From Candidatus Thorarchaeota archaeon (GTDB taxonomy: Archaea; Asgardarchaeota; Thorarchaeia; Thorarchaeales; Thorarchaeaceae), in assembly GCA_016839445.1 (NCBI GenBank), contig JAEOUG010000096.1, positions 1 through 36,478 on the forward strand: 36,478 nucleotides of DNA. Reading direction: 5' to 3'. The translations under genes were made by a program, and so were the position numbers. Every line of letters begins with the position of its first letter. Position 1 is the stretch's first letter. The notes beneath the pieces were generated by a model. It searched no databases. It was given only the letters and a program-made list of their open reading frames with translations, and was not told the DNA's origin. This document shows positions 9,068-17,009 of this stretch, in pieces.

Positions 9068-10069
9068 ATGATCAACAGAATCGTCGACCTGTCCGAGAAG
9101 CTGGCCAACAAGAAGAAAGATGATCCCGATCTTCTTGAGAGAATGGAGGTTGCAGCAAAGGGACAGTCGCCACGATTCCTACTCATCTCGCCCATAGACC
9201 GTAGCTCACAGGACCTTCAGGTGCTCGATATGCGCATGGGGGATGCGTTTCACGCCACACGTGTTCCCGGAAATGCTCTGCCACCCGCAGGAGAGTCTCC
9301 TGTTCTCTTTGGAGGACCCGCGTCGTACAACCGTGGATTCCTCCAGAAGAGAGGAGTGATTGTCACATTCGACTCACACGAATCTCACGAGATCGTCAGG
9401 GAATCTCTTCTCAATGTGTCTAGGCACTCAGACCTGTCTGGCCTCCCGATTATCGCGCTTCGCATTGATTACTCGAGTGGTTCTGCCAGACTCGAACCAC
9501 ATAGCTACGGGAGGGATTATGAAGGAGAGAACTGGGTTCTCTCCCGTCTACAGAGACCTGACCCTGTAGATGAAGACTATCTGGTGCTTATCTGCTCTGA
9601 TTCGCGTGTTCATCCTCCGCCCACTCCTGACGGGGTTCCCATGGCTATTCAGACACTTGGAGGATATGTGCCACCTTACAGTGCCGGAGTTGCCGAGTCA
9701 CAGCAGCTCAACGAGTTCTTCGAGAAATGGTTCGAGAGCAGCCACACAGAACACCGGATACTTGTCATCATGCATGGTAGTTTCAGAGGGGATGGTCCCC
9801 CCTGTGGGGCAGCTCAGGCCTCTCTTGACCCTGACAAGGTCTCAAATGATCGACTTCGACCATTGATTCAGAAACTGAGAGACGAGGCATCGAGATTCGA
9901 GGTCAGTCCCTCCGAGAACGCTGAGGATCGAGTTGTGGCTCTGGCATCTGCCATCAAAGAAAACCTGCTTTCCTATCCTGGTATCCAAGCATACAGTGAG
10001 AGGGACCAGCTGATAGAGATAGCGTTCATGAACACTGTAACCAACATCGTCGCCGCTCTCAGGGACTAG
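9068..10069 (+). CDS. Protein with two degenerate beta-carbonic-anhydrase-like modules
   Basis: Module 1 LLISPIDRSSQDLQVLDMRMGDAFHATRVPGNA resembles the CA block CSDSRV..GD.FV.R.AGN; module 2 VLICSDSRVHPPPT ... RILVIMHGSFRGDGPPCGAAQASL resembles CSDSRV ... VVGHxxCGxxxAAL. Confidence 0.55.
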   Translation: MINRIVDLSEKLANKKKDDPDLLERMEVAAKGQSPRFLLISPIDRSSQDLQVLDMRMGDAFHATRVPGNALPPAGESPVLFGGPASYNRGFLQKRGVIVTFDSHESHEIVRESLLNVSRHSDLSGLPIIALRIDYSSGSARLEPHSYGRDYEGENWVLSRLQRPDPVDEDYLVLICSDSRVHPPPTPDGVPMAIQTLGGYVPPYSAGVAESQQLNEFFEKWFESSHTEHRILVIMHGSFRGDGPPCGAAQASLDPDKVSNDRLRPLIQKLRDEASRFEVSPSENAEDRVVALASAIKENLLSYPGIQAYSERDQLIEIAFMNTVTNIVAALRD

Positions 10070-10736
10070 TGGCACTGAATGACCCGGAGTAACTAGCAAT
10101 CAGATCTTCATACTGGTGCAAGTTCACCAAGAAAGAGTTCAACTTGAACACTGGTACTACTGGTACTCCTTCGTGAAGTTCGACCTCCTCCACTAGCCAT
10201 GTGACCACGGCAGGAAAGACTGTGTAGAAACCGGCCTTGAGCCCAGAGATCTTCTTCGATAGTGGGTTAAGCTCCTGCGCCAGACGTGCACACCGTTCCT
10301 TCTGCCTTTCAGCAGCTGTCCTGAGCGCTGAGGTCTTGCCGCCTCTTACTCCCCACATCTTCGCGTCTACCGAAAGAATCTGCCTTCCGCGCACACCCAC
10401 GACATCTATCTCCATGCCTTGAGTCTCTGAACTTCCACGCTTCCTGTAGCTTTCAATACACCGGTAATCGTTCTGAGTCAGAACCTCGGCCACGAACACC
10501 TCGAAGTCCTTCCAGCTGAGAAGCTCTACAACTTTAGCAAACTGAACTCCTCGTCTGATGATGTCCATCGCCAGATTGATGCGTTGGGATCTGCTAATCG
10601 CCACTCCGGACTCGCTAGTTCTGAGTTGCAGATCCTCTACGATTCCCTCGCCAATGTCTGTTAGGTCTTCAACAACCTCTGTATCTTTGGACCTTCTCAG
10701 AAGCTCCATCATCACTCGGACATCGTACAAGGGCAT
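10059..10736 (-). CDS. PD-(D/E)XK restriction-endonuclease-like protein
   Basis: WKDFEVFVAEVLTQNDYRC followed by GMEIDVVGVRGRQILSVDAKMW (E-x-D ... D-x-K core). Confidence 0.65.
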   Translation of the reverse strand: MPLYDVRVMMELLRRSKDTEVVEDLTDIGEGIVEDLQLRTSESGVAISRSQRINLAMDIIRRGVQFAKVVELLSWKDFEVFVAEVLTQNDYRCIESYRKRGSSETQGMEIDVVGVRGRQILSVDAKMWGVRGGKTSALRTAAERQKERCARLAQELNPLSKKISGLKAGFYTVFPAVVTWLVEEVELHEGVPVVPVFKLNSFLVNLHQYEDLIASYSGSFSATSP

Positions 10737-10760
10737 GTTCTAGGCCCAGAAGCGAGTTAG

Positions 10761-10768
10761 TTTATAAC
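10761..10768 (+). promoter_or_regulatory. Candidate TATA box for the 10800 gene
   Basis: tttataac 32 nt upstream of ATG 10800. Confidence 0.45.
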
Positions 10769-10799
10769 ATCGATTGATGACTTGGATTTGGGAGTATCA

Positions 10800-11291
10800 A
10801 TGTCTGAAGCAGACGAAGGTTGGCGGCGAGTTCTGGCAGCCTTTGACGACTGGATCGCCTATGAGAGTACAGAATACGGACCGTATACCGGCTACTTCTC
10901 GGTTGACAGTCTTAGAGACCTTACTCACAAGGAACGCATAGGTTGGATGCACTCCATGTACGAGGAGATTATTCCTGGGCGTGTTGAGCGATGCAGGGCG
11001 GCAAAGGTAGCTTTTGAAGACTTCCTCCCATATATGCCAGACGCAGATGCGATTGAAGTAGTCCAATCGATGATTGACCTCTCAGAGGTCATAGCTGATG
11101 CTATGCTTGCCTTGAGCGATTCTGTTCACTCCATGCAGGAATCATACGTTGATGGGGACCTTGACGAAGTTGTGCCATATCTCGGTGAGATTGCTGAATC
11201 CGAGGAGAGCATCCGACATCACATGAGCCTCTTCAGCGGAGGCTTCGGCAGACTGCGTGCACTAGGGCTTGAAATGCCTGACCTGGAATGA
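10800..11291 (+). CDS. Uncharacterised acidic helical protein
   Basis: Complete ORF (MSEADEGWRRVLAAFDDW..); start placed at ATG 10800 downstream of a TATA-like element. Confidence 0.65.
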   Translation: MSEADEGWRRVLAAFDDWIAYESTEYGPYTGYFSVDSLRDLTHKERIGWMHSMYEEIIPGRVERCRAAKVAFEDFLPYMPDADAIEVVQSMIDLSEVIADAMLALSDSVHSMQESYVDGDLDEVVPYLGEIAESEESIRHHMSLFSGGFGRLRALGLEMPDLE

Positions 11292-11413
11292 GATGACTGC
11301 AAGACTTAAGTGATAATGCTTGACTGTTCAGTTGACCCATTGAAAAGAGGTGAAAATGCAAATGGGAGCTGAAACAACAACTACCCATCGATATCGGGTC
11401 GCGAACACCAAAG

Positions 11414-11782
11414 GTGAGTGCCAAATTAAGCACCGTCACCGAGGTGAATGTGTTCTCCAGTGACTGTAAGGTCTCTGAGTCTGGTTTTTGTAGTCTGGCA
11501 GCCGCGTTCTGTACGTTAGCAGACGCTAGGCTTACGGACACACAGAAGCAGGTGCTTGTAGTGAGCTATAGGCTTCTGGAATTCAGAGAGCTATCGATGA
11601 CGGCACTTGCGGATCTTGTTTCCCGAAACAGCTCGGTGCCGTACAGCACAGTGAAATGGAATCTTCGGTCGCTCAGGGAGATGTCCTTGATGAGCGGGGG
11701 CGATCTCACCTCAAAGGGTGAGCCCGCAAAGCTGACTGAAGAAGCCCGCATGCTCGCGGCCTACTTCGAGAAGCAAGTCTAG
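11414..11782 (+). CDS. Winged-helix DNA-binding protein
   Basis: LTDTQKQVLVVSYRLLEFRELSMTALADLVSRNSSVPYSTVKWNLRSLREMSLM reads as an HTH with recognition helix; GTG start. Confidence 0.6.
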   Translation: MSAKLSTVTEVNVFSSDCKVSESGFCSLAAAFCTLADARLTDTQKQVLVVSYRLLEFRELSMTALADLVSRNSSVPYSTVKWNLRSLREMSLMSGGDLTSKGEPAKLTEEARMLAAYFEKQV

Positions 11783-11820
11783 GTGATGGGGGCCAGCGTG
11801 CCCCCTCACTGTTTTTCTTT
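11783..11820 (+). terminator. Hairpin plus T tract
   Basis: GTGA-t-GGGGGC-cagcgt-GCCCCC-TCAC followed by tgtttttcttt, directly after the stop codon of the 11414 gene. Confidence 0.65.
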
Positions 11821-11850
11821 CCACTGTCTTATAGGAGCCATACCGAACTC

Positions 11851-11867
11851 AAGGGGTGCTACCCCTT
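11851..11867. terminator. Second hairpin in the same convergent junction
   Basis: AAGGGGT-gct-ACCCCTT, perfect 7-bp stem. Confidence 0.4.
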
Positions 11868-11901
11868 CCTCCGCTGCCATCCTTTTCTTTCAAGGGCAGT
11901 A

Positions 11902-12702
11902 TCATCGGATCTTCTTGTCGAACACCTGCCACATCTCATCGGTGATTTCCTTCACCTCATCAGATGCGGTTGCGGATGCGATGACAATGTCGACCGATTT
12001 GCTCTCTCCTGGCTCAAGATTGCCGAGATTCCATTGGAGAGCGATCGCAATGTCACGCGGTCCAGCTTCGAGGTTATTTGAAAGGTCGCGCGTCTCTCCA
12101 TCCGGTCTGAGCTTCGTCGGGGAGGCTATCTCGTGCCCATCGGCCCGTGGCCGTGAGCTCAAGGATACCCAGAGGGGTGTTTCATCGTGAACCAACATCC
12201 TGCCGCTGTCCGGTTCGTATTGAGCAACATCATCCTTGTAGCTTGTCGGGCCACCAACGTCAAAGTCAACGATGAGGTAGACCCTCACATCTTCGATGAC
12301 ATCCCTTGACTGATTGCTTGTCGTGTGTCGGACGAGCAGCGCAGGTTTGTTCCGGCTCCAGATGTCCAATCTGAACCTGACCTTAGCCTCTTTCTCCTCT
12401 TCTGGAGTGTGGTCAAGGACTATCTTCAGCACTCCCGGTTTCGAGTCCTGTTGTGCCAAAGTGATTGCCTTGCTCTCGGTGGAACTAACGCTATGCACCT
12501 GGCCACCTAGGAGATAGCTGCACCAGAAGCCTGCTTTATACTCTGCAGGGTTCTTGAGCAGCAGTCTCTCGACACCGGTCGTGTCGATTAGGCTCAGTCG
12601 TTTGATGAAGAAACCCAGGCGACCCTGTCCACATGAGGAACACTCGATGCTGTACGAGATGTCCAACCTTGGACTTCGGTTTCCTGTGTCAAGGACTTCC
12701 AT
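11902..12702 (-). CDS. Uncharacterised beta-rich protein with CSSC motif
   Basis: Complete ORF, alternating hydrophobic pattern; no family recognised. Confidence 0.65.
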   Translation of the reverse strand: MEVLDTGNRSPRLDISYSIECSSCGQGRLGFFIKRLSLIDTTGVERLLLKNPAEYKAGFWCSYLLGGQVHSVSSTESKAITLAQQDSKPGVLKIVLDHTPEEEKEAKVRFRLDIWSRNKPALLVRHTTSNQSRDVIEDVRVYLIVDFDVGGPTSYKDDVAQYEPDSGRMLVHDETPLWVSLSSRPRADGHEIASPTKLRPDGETRDLSNNLEAGPRDIAIALQWNLGNLEPGESKSVDIVIASATASDEVKEITDEMWQVFDKKIR

Positions 12703-12861
12703 GACCGATCCCTTTACCTATGCTGTCGTTTCCAAGTCCGGCTCGGGATTTAAACATCCTGTTCCAGTCGCGAATCCGAGCGACTAGTTCATGACTTCAT
12801 AGTTCACAAGATTGATAAGCTGGCCAAATGACTGCCGCATTAAATTGGGTGAATCACGCCT

Positions 12862-14091
12862 ATGACGAATCTCACAGTCGAGCAGCTACAGAAGTGGTAC
12901 AGGAACCAGCTCAAGAAGTCCTCCAAGGATTTCCTCAAGCAGGCGGAGAGGAGCTACAAGATTGTTGAGAGTGCGTTGAAGGACATCGAGGAGTTAGTCA
13001 GGGAGTTCGAAGACGAAGAAGCCGACGAACAAGATATGGCAACTTCAGTCAGATTCGCGGGAAAGGTCAAGGAGATTGTAGACGACTTCTACGTTGAACA
13101 GGAGATTACATACGAGTCCACGGAGCTCCTGCAATCGGAAATTCAGCGCTTTGTGCAAGACCTGTGGGAAGCTGGCCGCAGATGGATCAAGCGAATGGAC
13201 AAACGATACAAGACCCTTGTAAAATCGCTCGACACCTCCCTGAAGGACCTCACAAGAGAGATGAATCGAATCCAGAAACTCCTCTACGAGTACAGCTGGG
13301 TCAAGGACCTCGAGCGCATCAGGGGGAGGATTGACACACTTCATGACCTTACCTTCTCTAAGGAGGTCTTCGAGGAGCAGATAGGAACGGTCCGACAGAA
13401 GATAGGGACTGCAGAGGAGGAGTACGACAAGGCAAAGAAGGCCTACAGCGAGTTCACAGAGACCTCCAATGTTGCTGAGCTCCTAAGCCTCGATGAACAG
13501 GCCGACAGGGTTTCCAGCATCTTGCGTATGAAGCTGAACCCGCTGAAGAAGCAGGTCAAGAAGTTCCTCCAGCATGATACTGGGGTCCGCGTAGGCCCTG
13601 CTGGACAGAAGGCTCTCATTGACTACTTCGAGGATCCGTACACTGCCATTGTAGGAGAGCCCGAGGGCTATCCCGGTCTGATGGAAGGTCTGGAGGGACT
13701 CAGAGAAGCCCTGGAAAAGGACCGTCTGTCCATGAAGGACCGATTGGCACGAAGAGCCACAGAAGAGATCGATGCAATCGGTGGCGGCAGTCTTCAGGAA
13801 TTTCAGAGTCAGGCAAAGGAGATTGAGGAGAAGCGCAGAGTGTATGCGGGCTCCGATGTGTACTCAAAGAGCAAGGATCTCGAGATGACGTTGAATGAGG
13901 CAAGGAAGAACCTCGAGTACCATCGCAATGACCTGCTTAGAATCCGTGACGACATTACTCGCCAGATTGAGAAGGTCGAGGACTTCAAGTCCAGAATTGA
14001 GACAGACATTGCCAAGGCCTTCAATGAGAAGGTGAACATTCAGGTGGAGGTCTCTCTGGGGCCTCTGCTGGAGCTATGCGCTATCACGTAA
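12862..14091 (+). CDS. Coiled-coil protein (409 aa)
   Basis: Long charged heptad-like helices; complete ORF with ATG start. Confidence 0.75.
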   Translation: MTNLTVEQLQKWYRNQLKKSSKDFLKQAERSYKIVESALKDIEELVREFEDEEADEQDMATSVRFAGKVKEIVDDFYVEQEITYESTELLQSEIQRFVQDLWEAGRRWIKRMDKRYKTLVKSLDTSLKDLTREMNRIQKLLYEYSWVKDLERIRGRIDTLHDLTFSKEVFEEQIGTVRQKIGTAEEEYDKAKKAYSEFTETSNVAELLSLDEQADRVSSILRMKLNPLKKQVKKFLQHDTGVRVGPAGQKALIDYFEDPYTAIVGEPEGYPGLMEGLEGLREALEKDRLSMKDRLARRATEEIDAIGGGSLQEFQSQAKEIEEKRRVYAGSDVYSKSKDLEMTLNEARKNLEYHRNDLLRIRDDITRQIEKVEDFKSRIETDIAKAFNEKVNIQVEVSLGPLLELCAIT

Positions 14092-14107
14092 CCCGGAGCT
14101 TGTCCCA

Positions 14108-14932
14108 TTGAGGATACTCGTCACATCGAAGAAGGACCTAGCTAGTCAGACGATGAAGGACATCCTGACTGAGGAGTATGACTTCGGTGAGACCGGTGAC
14201 TCATTCGAGGGAACGCCTGTACTCTCTCTTGGGGATTCGATCCTCCTCATCACTTCAGAGAGGGACCTGATACAATGCAGTCATCTGGAGGAAACCTATC
14301 GCCCGGAGGCATTCATCTTCTGCTCCCGCCACAGGTCCGAGTCGGGACGGCCCTCGCTCCTGGTGCACAGCACTGGAAACTATGGAGAGGAGGCTGACTT
14401 CGGAGGCAATCCTCGCGAGCTATCTGTTTCAGCACCGTCTCTTGTTTCCTCAGCGCTTCGCAAGCTGTACCACGAGAGGAATGCCCGTAATCTCGAGGAC
14501 TTCGATGTGACTCTTGAGGTGACACACCACGGACCTACCAATCTAGCTACGCCCATGGTCTTTGTCGAGCTTGGTAGTGATGAAGAACATTGGAGGAATG
14601 AAGAAGGGGCCCGCGCTGTTGTGGCCGCTGCTCTAGACGCGTGCAATGTGCCCCTTGACTGTGCTGCTGCTATAGGATTCGGTGGCACTCACTATGCAAG
14701 CAAGTTCAACAAGCTTGTTCTTGAGAAGAGCCTGATGATTGGCCATATTGCCCCGAAGTATTCCATTGACGGTCTCAATGCTGAGATCATAGAGCAGATG
14801 AGGTCAAGGACTGCAGGGAAGGTTTCGCAAGCCATAATCGATTGGAAGGGGACCAATGCAGAGAACAAGGCACATCTCTTTCCCCTCCTAGAAGCCTCAG
14901 GGCTTGAGATTGTGCGAGCGAAGGACTACTAG
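14108..14932 (+). CDS. dtdA: D-aminoacyl-tRNA deacylase, archaeal DtdA/GEK1 type
   Basis: CSRHRSESG, LLVHSTGNYG, LEVTHHGPTNLATPMVFVELGS and GFGGTHYASKF motifs; TTG start. Confidence 0.92.
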   Translation: MRILVTSKKDLASQTMKDILTEEYDFGETGDSFEGTPVLSLGDSILLITSERDLIQCSHLEETYRPEAFIFCSRHRSESGRPSLLVHSTGNYGEEADFGGNPRELSVSAPSLVSSALRKLYHERNARNLEDFDVTLEVTHHGPTNLATPMVFVELGSDEEHWRNEEGARAVVAAALDACNVPLDCAAAIGFGGTHYASKFNKLVLEKSLMIGHIAPKYSIDGLNAEIIEQMRSRTAGKVSQAIIDWKGTNAENKAHLFPLLEASGLEIVRAKDY

Positions 14933-15032
14933 AGGTGACGAGTAGGTCCCTCGGGCACTCTACTATACTCCCGAAAGGCTAATGTACCGATTTGGTCTAC
15001 TCGCGACTATCGCCACCGTAGTAGGGGATGTC

Positions 15033-16016
15033 ATGCCCGCCGATGAAAAGTCCGATACCGCGGAACTCAACAAGAAGCTGGACGGAATCGCTAAGGATCT
15101 CGATGCGATACGTGACGAGTTGAAGGCAGTCTCAAGCATCGAAGACAAGGTCGATTCTCTTGAGAAGACACTTGCCTCTCTAGAGAAGATAGAGGAGTCA
15201 ATGAATGACGTAGCCACCGGAGTGAAGGAACTTGGTGGTCTTGAGAAGAAAGTGGACAAACTGAGTGACTCCACGGGCAAGCTTGAGAAGTCCATTGAAG
15301 CGGCAAAAGACTCCACCGACACTTCAGAGATTGCCAAGGGTGTCGAAGGACTTCAGAAGTCCCTTGACGAGATACTGGGCTCTCAAGAGACTGCGGTGAT
15401 CATAAAGAAGCTTGATGATCTCCTCATCCAGATTATGGATACGAACGTTCTATCAAAGAAACTTGACGATCTGCAGTCATATGTGGCAGGCTTGTCGAGT
15501 GTTGAGGAGAAGGTTGATGACCTCTCCAACAGCCTCTCGGAAACCAACGAGATTGTGTCCATAATAGTCCGGCAGCTTGATGATGTCGAACGCAAGTACA
15601 ATCAGGCCGCGGAAGTGATTACCGAGGCTGCGCAGAGGGTTGAAGCGGCAATTGCTTCAGGCGCCAGCACTGCTCCTCCGAGCAAGCCGGAGAAGAAGCC
15701 AGAGAAGGAAGAGCCGAAGAAGGTCTCGAAGGCCAGTCTGCCCTCCACGATTGATCAGATTATGAGTGACTTGATGGACCTTGTTACTCCGCAGACAGAA
15801 GCCAAGGCCATGGCTGAGTCCTTGGAAGAGGCTCGGGACCGGCTAACAACGATGATTAGCGGGCATACCCCTGTCCTGTATCAGTTCGGAACAAAGGCCC
15901 GCGAACTCAAGTCTTATCCGCCTACAGCTACACTGAATGAGAATGACATTGCTCTCTTGAGCAAGGACATCCGGTCTTGGACTTCGAAGCTGAAAGAGAT
16001 GGCAAAGAGCCAGTAA
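15033..16016 (+). CDS. Coiled-coil protein with Lys/Pro/Glu linker
   Basis: Repeated LEKKVDKLS / EEKVDDLSNSL segments, then PSKPEKKPEKEEPKK and a helical C-terminal domain. ORF extends to 14982, but ATG 15033 has an SD-like AGGGGAT. Confidence 0.7.
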   Translation: MPADEKSDTAELNKKLDGIAKDLDAIRDELKAVSSIEDKVDSLEKTLASLEKIEESMNDVATGVKELGGLEKKVDKLSDSTGKLEKSIEAAKDSTDTSEIAKGVEGLQKSLDEILGSQETAVIIKKLDDLLIQIMDTNVLSKKLDDLQSYVAGLSSVEEKVDDLSNSLSETNEIVSIIVRQLDDVERKYNQAAEVITEAAQRVEAAIASGASTAPPSKPEKKPEKEEPKKVSKASLPSTIDQIMSDLMDLVTPQTEAKAMAESLEEARDRLTTMISGHTPVLYQFGTKARELKSYPPTATLNENDIALLSKDIRSWTSKLKEMAKSQ

Positions 16017-16078
16017 CTGTCCCAAAGCCAATCAGAAGCCATGAATCTGGCACTTCAGAGAAGGTTTGAGTGGAATAG

Positions 16079-16086
16079 GTTTATCT
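16079..16086 (+). promoter_or_regulatory. Candidate TATA box for the 16204 operon
   Basis: gtttatct, about 118 nt upstream of ATG 16204. Confidence 0.35.
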
Positions 16087-16116
16087 CGATGAAGCTACAA
16101 ATGCGCAAATGGTAGT

Positions 16117-16178
16117 CTGACCTATTGCTAAGATGTCATAGCGTTGGGTCAGTGCTAGCTAGGTCTCGGTCCAAGACC
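16117..16178 (+). other. Structured leader or ncRNA: two successive hairpins
   Basis: CTGACC-tatt-GCTA-agatgtca-TAGC-gttg-GGTCAG (near-continuous 14-pair stem, one T-T mismatch, two wobbles), then GGTCT-cggtcca-AGACC. Confidence 0.5.
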
Positions 16179-16203
16179 CGCGCACAAAGGACAGGTGGCA
16201 TAG

Positions 16204-17004
16204 ATGGAACTGAAGAAACATGACAGTCAACTAGCTGAGCGGATGAAGCTCCTTGACAACTCCGCAGACAAGTACCTTGCCAGAGAACTGATAGAACTCT
16301 ACGAGGACAAGTGTAAGGAATGCCAAGAGGATCGGCTCAGATGTGCCACACGTCCCGACTGCAAGGACCGCAACTTCCTGAATGCCTTGATTGAGATAGG
16401 TGTTCAGGCCGAAGACCTTCCTAGCTTCTGCTACAGCCAATATCTTGACCAAATCCGACGCTACGTGTTGGAGAAGAGGGGCAGAGGACTGAACGATCGG
16501 AGGCTTCCGATTAAGGATCTCCTGTCTACTCTTGATGTGAGTTCTATTCGACATTTCAGCACGAGATTTCGCAAGGAATGGCCGAAATTCACAAGAGCGG
16601 CAGCTGGAGATATCGTCCTGTTTGCAGGTAACGACCTGCTATTCAGATTCGACTTCTCACGAGGTGTTGTGACCATAAATCCGGTCCACAACGAGATCAC
16701 CGATCTTGAGGAATTCAAGCTGTACGTCAAGCTCTTCTCCGAGCACTATGAGCTAGCTTCGAAGGTCAAGGACCTTACACTGAACTGGTGGCTTCTCTCC
16801 ATAGAAGTGACTGGAGTGGATGCTACTGAAATGAGGTCCCTGGCGAAGAGCAGCACCGCAAAGAGCTTTGAGTCTGTATATTCTGTTGTTGAAGATGACA
16901 AGATGAAGATACAGGTTGAAGTCATGTCAGAGGGTGGCAATGACCCTCTTGAGACCGGCGAACTGCGCGATTTGTTCGAGAGAATCGTGAAGATGGCAAG
17001 CTAG
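16204..17004 (+). CDS. Uncharacterised protein with N-terminal Cys cluster
   Basis: CKECQEDRLRCATRPDC near the N-terminus; SD AGGTGG upstream; 5 bp before the giant coiled-coil ORF. Confidence 0.7.
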   Translation: MELKKHDSQLAERMKLLDNSADKYLARELIELYEDKCKECQEDRLRCATRPDCKDRNFLNALIEIGVQAEDLPSFCYSQYLDQIRRYVLEKRGRGLNDRRLPIKDLLSTLDVSSIRHFSTRFRKEWPKFTRAAAGDIVLFAGNDLLFRFDFSRGVVTINPVHNEITDLEEFKLYVKLFSEHYELASKVKDLTLNWWLLSIEVTGVDATEMRSLAKSSTAKSFESVYSVVEDDKMKIQVEVMSEGGNDPLETGELRDLFERIVKMAS

Positions 17005-17009
17005 CATGC

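Noticed and set aside
11356-11463. Mini-ORF MQMGAETTTTHRYRVANTKGECQIKHRHRGECVLQ with an SD-like GAGGTG
   Set aside because: Overlaps the winged-helix gene in another frame; too short to support without comparative data.
15661-15735. Apparent repeat encoding KPEKKPEKEEPKK
   Set aside because: Low-complexity linker inside a CDS, not a DNA repeat element.
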